NCBI RefSeq assembly: GCF_938030685.1
Contig: NZ_CALHHX010000230.1
Span: 1-12,636 of the forward strand
Source: an uncultured Campylobacter sp.
GTDB lineage: Bacteria > Campylobacterota > Campylobacteria > Campylobacterales > Campylobacteraceae
Length of the DNA stretch: 12,636 nt
Direction of reading: 5' to 3'
Shown here: piece by piece, positions 6,037-12,636 of the stretch
How the letters are laid out: each line of letters begins with the position of its first letter
Numbering within the stretch: position 1 is the stretch's first letter
Program-made: the position numbers and the translations under genes
The notes under the pieces: model-generated
What the model was told of the DNA's origin: nothing
Database searches by the model: none
What the model saw: only the letters and a program-made list of their open reading frames with translations

Positions 6037-7871
6037 TTGATCGTCTTTAGATAGCTGTTGTCGTTTAAAAACAGATATAGCTCGCCCAGGATATGCTTTT
6101 TCTCTTTTGCGTCTATGAGGTCTGATTTTTCGATCCGCTCGTTTAGGCTTTCGCGGATATCTACTACGTCGTAGTCCATATCCTCTAAGATGTCGATGAC
6201 CGATTGCGATTCGATGAAATCCTTGATCTCAAAGCCGCCGTCATCGCGTAAAATCACGGTCGCTTCGCTCGGATGAGCGAAAAGATTGTGATTCATGCCT
6301 AGCACCTCTTGATACGCGCCCACTAGGAAAAAGCCCAGAAAGTACTCCTCCTCTTCGGGGTCCACGTCGTGTAAAAATAGCGGGTTGATCTCTCTATCGA
6401 ATCCGATCTCTCCGTCGCTATCGCAGGTAATGTCCCAGATCGACGCCGATAGCGTGGCGCGTTCGTCCAGCCTCTCTAGCGGCATGATCGGGAAGTGCTG
6501 CTTGATGCCCCAAAAATCGGGCAGGCTTTGAAAGATCGAAAAATTTACCAAATAGCGCTCTTGGGCGTTGCCTAGAGAGTTTAAGAAATTGCTGTATTCT
6601 TGCTTGTTGCCTAAAATTCCATACGCCTTTCGCATTATTAGATGAACTAAAATTTCGCCGTTTGAGCGGTCGATCAGATCGACGTAGCCCAGATCAAATA
6701 GCGTAAGCACGCTCTCCATATGCGACATAGCGTCGTGCAGATACTCTAGCGCGTTGGACGGCTTTAGAGTTTTATACAGATCGTATAGCTCGGCGACTAC
6801 CGGCGGATTGTCCTTTTTTAGGGCGAGCTTCTCTTCGGCGTATTCTTGGGTAAAAAGCTCCAAAATCGGCGCTACGAGCACCGCATGGCTGGCGGCTACG
6901 TATCTGCCGCTCTCGATAAAAATATCGGGCTCTGCCTCTTTTTTATCCTGTGCGATCGATTTTAGCAGGAAGACTACGTCGTTGGCGTATTCTTTTAGCG
7001 TATAGTTGCGGCTGGAGCTCTCTCTGGCTTGGGAGTATTCGATAGCGAGCCCTCCGCCTAAATTTATGGATTTTAAATTTTTCGCGCCCATTTTGCGAAG
7101 CTCGGTATAGATGTTGCCCGCCTCGATGAGGGCCTTTTTGAGCGGATGGATCTCTGTAATCTGTGAGCCGATATGAAAGTGGATCATCGTAAACTGCTCA
7201 ATGAGGTCGTTTTTCTTGAGTAAGTTTATCGCTTCTATGAGCTCGGTCGATGTAAGGCCGAATTTGGAATTTATCCCGCCGCTTTTCGCCCACATACCGC
7301 TTCCGGAGTTGTGCAGCCTAATGCGAAGCCCGATGAAAGGCTTTGGTGCGAATCGCTCCTTAGCCGTTTCGATGATGGTTTCAAGCTCGTTTAACCCCTC
7401 GATCGTAAGCGTTACGTTATGCCCCATCTCTGCGGCGATGAAGCCGATATTAATGAGCTCCTTATCTTTAAAACCGTTTACGGTAATCGGCGCGCCGTAG
7501 TTATTATACGCCATCGCTAGCAGCAGCTCGGGCTTGCTGCCGGCTTCGAGTCCGTATCCGTAAGGCTCGCCGATATCGACTAAATTTTTAACGAAGCCAG
7601 GGAATTGATTTACCTTGAGAGGATAGACGGCGTGGAATTTTCCCTTGTAATCGAACTCCTTTATGGCTCGGTTAAAATTTGAGTAAATTTCAACGATCTG
7701 CTTTTTGATGAGGTGCGGGAAGCGCAGCAGTATCGGGCCTCGCACGCCGTCTGCGCGGATCTCTTTTATGATATCCACCAAAGGCTGCTTGAAATCGGAG
7801 TTTAGGCATAGCTTGCCGCCGTCTATCGTGAAGTTGGAATTCCCCCAAATATTTAGTCCGTAATCGTTCAT
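6033..7871 (-). CDS. speA: Biosynthetic arginine decarboxylase
   Basis: SpeA converts arginine to agmatine plus CO2 with PLP, the first step of polyamine synthesis in many bacteria. The 612-residue length is near that of the family. An alanine-racemase-like barrel carries the PLP lysine K86 in YPLKVNQ, HFHIGSQ (231-237), the phosphate-binding LGGGL (271-275) and ESGRY (320-324). The C-terminal barrel holds TCDSDG (482-487) with C483 as the expected catalytic cysteine. All key residues are present and the frame is uninterrupted. The ATG at 7871 has AAGGA upstream and overlaps the hisS stop by 4 bp. In Campylobacter agmatine is thought to feed spermidine synthesis through the carboxyspermidine route; none of those genes is in this window. 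Confidence 0.96.
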   Translation of the reverse strand: MNDYGLNIWGNSNFTIDGGKLCLNSDFKQPLVDIIKEIRADGVRGPILLRFPHLIKKQIVEIYSNFNRAIKEFDYKGKFHAVYPLKVNQFPGFVKNLVDIGEPYGYGLEAGSKPELLLAMAYNNYGAPITVNGFKDKELINIGFIAAEMGHNVTLTIEGLNELETIIETAKERFAPKPFIGLRIRLHNSGSGMWAKSGGINSKFGLTSTELIEAINLLKKNDLIEQFTMIHFHIGSQITEIHPLKKALIEAGNIYTELRKMGAKNLKSINLGGGLAIEYSQARESSSRNYTLKEYANDVVFLLKSIAQDKKEAEPDIFIESGRYVAASHAVLVAPILELFTQEYAEEKLALKKDNPPVVAELYDLYKTLKPSNALEYLHDAMSHMESVLTLFDLGYVDLIDRSNGEILVHLIMRKAYGILGNKQEYSNFLNSLGNAQERYLVNFSIFQSLPDFWGIKQHFPIMPLERLDERATLSASIWDITCDSDGEIGFDREINPLFLHDVDPEEEEYFLGFFLVGAYQEVLGMNHNLFAHPSEATVILRDDGGFEIKDFIESQSVIDILEDMDYDVVDIRESLNERIEKSDLIDAKEKKHILGELYLFLNDNSYLKTIK

Positions 7872-9109
7872 GCTCTATCCTTAAAAAATGCTTCGACCTC
7901 TTTAAATTTAATCGCAAAGGTGGTTTGATCCTCTAAATTTTTACACCATACCTCGGCGCGATCAAACTCGTCCTGCCCGATGCAAAGGCAAAATTTAGCC
8001 TCCGCCCCGTCGGCCGCCTTTAAATGCTTCGCAAGCGCCTTGGGCTCATATGAAATTTGAGTTTTACAAAACTTTCGTAGCTTTAGCGCAAACGAAAACG
8101 CCGTGTTTACGAACGCCTCATCCAGTGCGCCGATATAAAGCCCCTCGCGCACTTGCCTGATTTCGCGCGTTTTTAAAATTTCGGCTATTCGCTCGATACC
8201 TAGCGCAAAGCCCACGCCCGCCGTCCTTCTGCCGCCTAAAAACTCTACGAGTCTATCATAGCGCCCGCCGCCGCCTACGGCGCTTTGCGCGCCAAGCTCG
8301 CTTGAGACGAACTCAAAGGCGGTTTTGCAGTAGTAATCAAGCCCGCGTACGAGCTTCGGATCGATCTGAAATTTTTGCCCGTTTTGGGTTAAAATTCTTT
8401 GCAGCTGTGCAAATTCCGCGGCGCAGGCGTCGTTTAAATTTTCCGTTATAAGCGGCGCGGCGGCTAAAATTTTCTGGCAGCTTTCGTTTTTGCAGTCCAG
8501 TACGCGGATCGGATTGGTGTCGATACGCCTTTGGCAGTCCTCGCAGAGCCTATCTTTGCGCTCTTGCAAGAAATTTACGAGCTTGGTTTTATACGCTGGC
8601 ATGCACTCCTCATCGCCTAAAGAGTTGATTTTAAGCGTTGCGGCGACATTTAGCTCGCGTAAAATTTGAGCTAGCATCAAGATCACGCTCGCATCCTCAT
8701 AAACGCTATTTTGCCCGAAGCACTCGACGCCGAATTGATGAAACTCGCGCAGACGCCCCTTTTGCGGGCGCTCATAGCGAAACATAGAGCCTTGATAATA
8801 AAATTTATGCACGCCGCCGCTGCGATCGAGCTTTTTTTCGATAAAGGCGCGCACGACGCCCGCGGTGCCCTCGGGACGCAGGCAGACGCTATCGCCACTT
8901 TTGTCGCTAAACTCATACATCTCCTTGCCGACGATGTCGCTGCTCTCGCCGACGCTGCGGCGAAATAGCGCGGTCTGTTCGAGCTTGGGCGTTTCGATGA
9001 GACAAAAGCCGTAATTGCGCGCCACGCGCTCGCACACGCTTAAAATTTGCGAGTAGATGCGCGCCTGCTCGCCTGAAATATCGTTCATACCGCGAAGTGC
9101 CTTGATCAT
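7868..9109 (-). CDS. hisS: Histidyl-tRNA synthetase
   Basis: This class II synthetase charges tRNA-His in the cytoplasm. The 413 residues include GMNDISG near the start, RPEGTAG (78-84), motif 2 around FRYERPQKGRLREFHQ (110-125), the histidine-specific RGLDYY (255-260), and motif 3 GFALGIERI (300-308), followed by the anticodon-binding domain to the end. Cysteines at 189/192 and 206/211 in the insertion domain could hold a metal, but many HisRS have similar residues in part. The ATG at 9109 has AAAGGA eight bases upstream. It is the first gene of a four- to five-gene operon with a TATAAT box about 50 bp before the start. In C. jejuni tmk precedes hisS, as I recall; here that position is a non-coding spacer, so the cluster has been rearranged. 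Confidence 0.97.
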   Translation of the reverse strand: MIKALRGMNDISGEQARIYSQILSVCERVARNYGFCLIETPKLEQTALFRRSVGESSDIVGKEMYEFSDKSGDSVCLRPEGTAGVVRAFIEKKLDRSGGVHKFYYQGSMFRYERPQKGRLREFHQFGVECFGQNSVYEDASVILMLAQILRELNVAATLKINSLGDEECMPAYKTKLVNFLQERKDRLCEDCQRRIDTNPIRVLDCKNESCQKILAAAPLITENLNDACAAEFAQLQRILTQNGQKFQIDPKLVRGLDYYCKTAFEFVSSELGAQSAVGGGGRYDRLVEFLGGRRTAGVGFALGIERIAEILKTREIRQVREGLYIGALDEAFVNTAFSFALKLRKFCKTQISYEPKALAKHLKAADGAEAKFCLCIGQDEFDRAEVWCKNLEDQTTFAIKFKEVEAFFKDRA

Positions 9110-9156
9110 CGATAAAATCCTTTGTGAAATTTTAAAATTTTCAAATTTTTGCGGCG

Positions 9157-9162
9157 ATTATA
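9157..9162 (-). promoter_or_regulatory. -10 box of the hisS-speA-cysE-aspB operon
   Basis: Minus-strand TATAAT, in the context AACTATAATCG, is an exact sigma-70 -10 consensus. Upstream it has A/T-rich tracts instead of a -35 box, as is usual in Campylobacter. It would place the transcript start about 40 bases before the hisS ATG. The leader holds an AT inverted repeat (around 9124-9140) of unknown effect. Confidence 0.7.
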
Positions 9163-9533
9163 GTTAAATTTTCCTAAATTTTAAGCCCTGCCGCTCGCAG
9201 CAACGCATCGGTTCTGCTTATTTACATCGCGCGCCGCGATGATTTTAAAATTTCAAATTTATTTTTAAAATGCGGATTGCGCGATCTTTGAGAATTATTT
9301 TAAACGATCGGCGTTTATAAAATTTACGGCGCGACGATCGGCGGGCGGCTTCTAATATTGCGTGACGAGAGTTTGCAAATACAGCGCCAGGCTTACAAAA
9401 ACAGCGCGCCGCTGAGTTTAGTGTATCCCGCACTGCGAAGCGGTTGGATTTTAAAATTTAATTTGCGATGTGTCGCACCAGCTCGCGCCATGCTATGTAA
9501 ATTTAAAGCGCTACGCAAAATTTAACGTATTGC

Positions 9534-9552
9534 GTAAAATTTTAAATTTTAC
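9534..9552. repeat. Perfect AT-rich palindrome
   Basis: GTAAAATTT and AAATTTTAC are exact reverse complements around one T. It lies 72 bases beyond the end of the minus-strand gene at 9624. It could help end that transcript or be a protein site, but it is also what two abutting AAATTT words would give. Confidence 0.4.
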
Positions 9553-9623
9553 CGCGGCGCAGGTCGCGCACCGTTTCGGCTTAGGCGTCTATTTTAAACC
9601 GGCTAAGCTCGGCGGTAAAATTT

Positions 9624-10106
9624 CTACTTCGCCTCCTTGAAGCTCAAGAATTCCTCGTAGCGGCGGTCGATAATCTCTTTGATCTCGGCGTAATTTTGCG
9701 GCGAGTTTTCTATGTAAAAATAGGCGTTGTCGAAGTTTTTATCGCCGAATTTTCGCGCGACGAAATCGTCGTAATCTTGCAAATACCAGCCGTGCGTTTT
9801 GGCAAATTTCGTGCGGTCCGTGGTGTAGTAGGCCTTCGCAAAGGCCTTGCCCGCGGTGTTTAGCTCGTCGCTGCCTAGCACGCCGTCCATGGCGCCAAAA
9901 AAATACTGACGATAATCAAAGTTATCGTCCATCCGCGCTATATCGCCCGCGAAATCCGCCGCAAAGTCCTTGGAATAGAGCTTGCGCTCCATGCACCAGC
10001 GGAAGAAAAACGCGATGTGCGTCGCGCCGTTTTCCTGCGGGATATCTGTCGGCGCATTTTTCGCGCCCCAATGCCATTTTGCCTTGTCGTAGGTCACGTA
10101 AGCCAT
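9624..10106 (-). CDS. Cytoplasmic DUF7832-like protein of unknown function
   Basis: The product has 160 residues and no signal peptide or membrane segment. The N-terminus carries AKWHWG (9-14), then P at 19, THIAFFFRW (29-37), and further on SDELNTAGKAFAKAYY (79-94) followed by LQDYDDF. This order (WH-G, THI-FF-W, LN-GK-FA-YY, DY) resembles the DUF7832 family as I remember it, whose members are small, cytoplasmic and sometimes sit among toxin-immunity genes. I see no toxin nearby, so that link is only a possibility. The frame reaches back to an ATG at 10139, but the ATG at 10106 has GGAGAG four bases upstream and starts the conserved part, so I prefer it. It stands alone, with spacers of about 210 and 514 bp on its two sides. 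It is rich in aromatic residues. Confidence 0.75.
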   Translation of the reverse strand: MAYVTYDKAKWHWGAKNAPTDIPQENGATHIAFFFRWCMERKLYSKDFAADFAGDIARMDDNFDYRQYFFGAMDGVLGSDELNTAGKAFAKAYYTTDRTKFAKTHGWYLQDYDDFVARKFGDKNFDNAYFYIENSPQNYAEIKEIIDRRYEEFLSFKEAK

Positions 10107-10267
10107 TTTGCTCTCCTTTTTTTGGACTTTAAGTTGCATAAATTTTAGAAATTAAAAGCAAACGACGCTTGGTAAAGCTCTAAATTTTATCCGATGCAAT
10201 CTGCGCCGTGAAATTTCAAATTTTATATCAGATCGCCCATTACCTCATAATCGCATTCGCTTCGTAA

Positions 10268-10288
10268 AATTTTGCCGCGGCTAAAATT
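10268..10288 (-). terminator. Candidate terminator of recG
   Basis: On the minus strand AATTTTAGC and GCAAAATT pair around a CGCG loop with one bulged A, followed by TTTTAC. It lies 31 bases after the recG stop codon. The stem is mostly A-T, so strength is uncertain. Confidence 0.45.
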
Positions 10289-10319
10289 ACGTTTAAATTC
10301 TATCGCATCTCGTAGAATT

Positions 10320-12636
10320 TCACGCGCCTCGTCCTATGTCTTTCAGTCGCTGCTTTGCCGCCGCCGTTACGTCCTCTTCGTAATCGTACCACGCAAACAT
10401 CGCGCCGTGCTGCACCGAGCCGCCCAGCAGATCGCCTCCCTGGCGGTTTTTCAGATCGATATTTGCGACCTTAAATCCATCCAGCGTCGCTGCGAACTCG
10501 CGCAGGCGCTGCGGCGGGGATTTGAGCTTGGTGTAGAGGTAGCAGCGCCCCGCCTGGCCCTTGCGCCCGACGCGCCCGCGTAACTGATGAAGTGATGCAA
10601 GCCCCATCCGCTCTGCACCCACGATTAAAATGATGCTAAGCCGCGGCAGCGAGATGCCCACTTCGACGATCGTCGTGGTTATCAGCAGTCGCCCCTCGTC
10701 TCGGAAGCGGCGCAGGATCTCCTCCTTGTCCTTGTCGCTGCCGTGAGTAATCATCACGTCCGCAAACTGAGCCTTCCAAAACGGCGCCGCCTCCTCAAGG
10801 CTTTGATAGACCGAGCTTTCGCTTTGCTGCACGAGCGGATAGACGATGATCGCTTGATTGCCCGCGGCGAGCTCACGGCGCAGATCCTGCATAAAGCCCG
10901 CAAATCCGTCATTTTGCAAAATTTTGGTTTTGATCTGCTTTTCAAACGGCAGCTGTTTTAAAAAGCTAAAGCTCACGAGCTCGGATTGGATCATGCTTAG
11001 CGTGCGCGGTATCGGCGTGGCGCTAAACTGAATGAAATGCGCGCGAAACTCGCCGTTTCCCGTTAAGTGCGCGATCTTTTCGCGCTGATTCGAGCCGAAG
11101 CGGTGCTGCTCATCGACCATTATGAGATTTGACGGCGCGAGCTCGTGGTAGAGTAGGGCGTGAGTGCCGATGATAAGGTGCGCGCCCGTGAAATTCGGCT
11201 CGCGATCGCCGCTTTTTACGAGCAGGACCTTAATCTGCGGCGGCAACAGACGGAGAGCCTCGGCGTGTATCTGCTCGGCCAAGATGCTCGTAGGCGCCAT
11301 TAGATAGCTGATGCGCGGGTAGTTCATCGCCGCGCTCGCGAGGATAACGAGCGTCTTGCCGCTGCCTACGTCGCCCATGACGACGCGGCGGCGCGCCAGA
11401 GGGCTTTGCAGATCGCTAGCGATGTCCTTTATCGCGCTCAGCTGATCGCTCGTAGGCTCAAAAGGAAGCAAAGCAAGCCAGTCCGAAATGTCGTGCAGCG
11501 GGTAAATTTGCGCCGGGAAACTCGTTTTTTTCGTACTTAGCTTTTGCAGGTAGTTTAGAATTTCTACAAATTTCAGCGTGCGTAAAATTTCAGCTCCGCT
11601 CATTTCTGCGACGGCCACGCTCTTGACGGCCTCGGCGGCATGGACAGCTCCAGCGTCGCTTGCAATTTGAGCGATTGTAGTTTGGGCGGCTGCGGTCTGG
11701 ATAGTTTCAGTTTGATAATGCGTAGGTTGCACGGCACAATCGCGCGAAGCGCTCATCGGTGCGGCGAGCGCGTCCTGAACAGCCTCGGCGGCGCTTGCGG
11801 CCTGAGTGATCGTAGGCTCTGCGGTCTGCACAGCTACTACCGTCTGAAGATTTTCGGTTTGATCGCATGCAGGCTGCGCGCCCGTAGCTTGTGCACTGAA
11901 AGTTTGAGTAGTCGCGGCTTGTGCGCTCGCTACTTGGCTTGAAGTTTGGATTGCCGTAGGTTTTCCACTTGATTCTTGAGTTTGGGCGGCTATGGGTTGC
12001 AAATCTGCAGTTCGAATGTCTGAAGTTTGGATTGCTGCGGGTTGCATATCTACGTCTCGGGTGCTTGAATTTTGTTGTGCGGCTTGCTCGGCTATGAACT
12101 GCTCGGTCGCGACATGCTCTAGCATGGGTTGGGCGGTGGCAGTTTGAGCGTCTGCCGGCCGTGCTGCCATTTTGGCGTTACCGAGTCCTAGATCGTTTGA
12201 AATTTTATCGCCGCTTGCCGCCGCGTCATTGTCGGCTTTGAGGTCGTTTGAAATTTCATTCTTGCGCGCTTCGGCGCCGTATGCGGTAAGAAAATTATCA
12301 CCGCTTTGGACGCTAAAATTTTCGTCATTACAAATTTCTATTCCGCGCGCTTGGCGCTCCTTGCCGCTTAAAATTTCATTCGCCGCGCCGCACCTTGTCC
12401 CGCAGGCAAGAGCTCCGCCGCTTCGCGGATAGTTTGAAATTTTATTGCCCAAAATCTCATCATTTTGCGATCTGCCGTTTAAAATTTCAGTGGCGACCGA
12501 GCTTTGCGAGCTTGGAATTTCTCTGCTATCTGAAATTCCGTCGTCATTTAAAATTTTATCGCTGCTTGGAATTTCGCCTCTTAAAATTTCACTGCCGCTT
12601 GGAATTCTGCCGCTGTTTGAAACGTCGTCGCGCTCG
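10320..12636 (-). CDS. recG: ATP-dependent DNA helicase RecG with a large low-complexity segment before the helicase core (5' end outside window)
   Basis: RecG remodels stalled replication forks and Holliday junctions. The 771 residues in the window end with the helicase core: FVEILNYLQKLS linker, FEPTSDQ, Walker A GDVGSGKT (about 421-428), Walker B DEQH (about 508-511), FSATPIPRT, and QLRGRVGR (about 684-691). The C-terminal LKNRQGGDLLGGSVQHG replaces the usual RecG TRG motif in a form I know from Campylobacter RecG. About 347 residues upstream of the core are low complexity and unlike the wedge domain; usual Campylobacter RecG is near 600 residues in total. The frame is open to the right edge with no stop, so the TTG at 12452 is not a needed start and the wedge domain may lie beyond the window. 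Whether this is an insertion in the wedge-core linker or a replacement of the N-terminus cannot be told here. Confidence 0.9.
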   Translation of the reverse strand, partial: ERDDVSNSGRIPSGSEILRGEIPSSDKILNDDGISDSREIPSSQSSVATEILNGRSQNDEILGNKISNYPRSGGALACGTRCGAANEILSGKERQARGIEICNDENFSVQSGDNFLTAYGAEARKNEISNDLKADNDAAASGDKISNDLGLGNAKMAARPADAQTATAQPMLEHVATEQFIAEQAAQQNSSTRDVDMQPAAIQTSDIRTADLQPIAAQTQESSGKPTAIQTSSQVASAQAATTQTFSAQATGAQPACDQTENLQTVVAVQTAEPTITQAASAAEAVQDALAAPMSASRDCAVQPTHYQTETIQTAAAQTTIAQIASDAGAVHAAEAVKSVAVAEMSGAEILRTLKFVEILNYLQKLSTKKTSFPAQIYPLHDISDWLALLPFEPTSDQLSAIKDIASDLQSPLARRRVVMGDVGSGKTLVILASAAMNYPRISYLMAPTSILAEQIHAEALRLLPPQIKVLLVKSGDREPNFTGAHLIIGTHALLYHELAPSNLIMVDEQHRFGSNQREKIAHLTGNGEFRAHFIQFSATPIPRTLSMIQSELVSFSFLKQLPFEKQIKTKILQNDGFAGFMQDLRRELAAGNQAIIVYPLVQQSESSVYQSLEEAAPFWKAQFADVMITHGSDKDKEEILRRFRDEGRLLITTTIVEVGISLPRLSIILIVGAERMGLASLHQLRGRVGRKGQAGRCYLYTKLKSPPQRLREFAATLDGFKVANIDLKNRQGGDLLGGSVQHGAMFAWYDYEEDVTAAAKQRLKDIGRGA
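11597..12636 (-). repeat. Coding low-complexity repeats within recG
   Basis: Two kinds of repeat follow each other in frame. From the right edge to about 12190, Ile recurs about every 6 residues at first (IPSGSE, ILRGE, IPSSDK, ILNDDG, ISDSRE) and then at wider gaps. Each is coded by GAAATT, AAAATT or a similar word, giving an 18-nt DNA period. From about 12160 to 11620 the sequence is Ala/Gln/Thr-rich with a rough 5-residue period (AAIQT, SDIRT, ADLQP, IAAQT). The 15-mer TGAAGTTTGGATTGC occurs exactly at 11940-11954 and 12021-12035. There is no stop in about 1040 bases. Confidence 0.8.

Larger units (their letters stand above)
9110..9623. other. 514-bp spacer: operon leader plus AAATTT-rich sequence
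   Basis: The first 60 bases hold the hisS leader and promoter. The rest has no reading frame with a ribosome site or motif. It contains AAATTT words, a near-repeat AAATACAGCGCC / AAAAACAGCGCG around 9376-9404 and an AT palindrome at 9534-9552. No tRNA or known structured RNA is seen. Confidence 0.55.

Noticed and set aside
7690..7917. 75-codon minus-strand frame across the hisS-speA junction
   Set aside because: It overlaps two well-supported genes in another frame and has no motif.
11640..11942. Plus-strand frame opposite recG with a pentapeptide-like Cys/Leu/Ser pattern
   Set aside because: The pattern follows from the 15-nt period of the recG repeat on the other strand; there is no ribosome site and the recG frame is clearly the real one.
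12450..12452. TTG as recG start codon
   Set aside because: The frame continues open for 61 more codons to the window edge in the same repeat style, and no ribosome site precedes the TTG.

Overview
The window looks like a chromosomal segment of a Campylobacter with fairly high GC, most like the oral group (C. gracilis, C. showae, C. rectus). The evidence is the gene order aspB-cysE-speA-hisS, recalled from C. jejuni, the Campylobacter-type RecG and AspB sequences, and AAATTT-rich spacers. The species is an inference. Every gene I can support lies on the minus strand; the plus-strand open frames all look like shadows.

Layout from the left edge: the first 129 codons of a 4'-phosphopantetheinyl transferase (3' end cut by the window edge); a 789-bp spacer with degenerate repeats; a tsdA gene (diheme thiosulfate dehydrogenase/tetrathionate reductase) broken by one frameshift; a 1.5-kb spacer with no convincing gene, holding a strong hairpin and a second copy of the repeat block; then a compact operon transcribed hisS > speA > cysE > small exported protein > aspB, with three 4-bp ATGA overlaps and one 10-bp gap. 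A consensus TATAAT box lies just upstream of hisS. Further right are a 514-bp spacer, a 160-residue protein resembling the DUF7832 family, and recG, which runs off the right edge.

The operon joins amino-acid and polyamine genes: histidyl-tRNA charging, arginine decarboxylation to agmatine, O-acetylserine synthesis for cysteine, and an aspartate-type aminotransferase. TsdA, if intact in the living strain, would handle thiosulfate and tetrathionate in the periplasm.

The most unusual signals are repeats. The RecG helicase core is preceded by at least 347 residues of low-complexity sequence. Its outer part has an Ile about every six residues, built on ATT/AAATTT DNA words, and its inner part is Gln/Thr/Ala-rich with about 5-residue periodicity. 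The same AAATTT word seeds degenerate units of about 30 bp in two spacers, each just beyond the 3' end of an unrelated gene. AAATTT fits RAATTY, the site methylated by CtsM for transformation in C. jejuni, so accumulation of an uptake or methylation signal is a testable idea. No tRNA, rRNA, CRISPR array, transposase or phage gene was seen.
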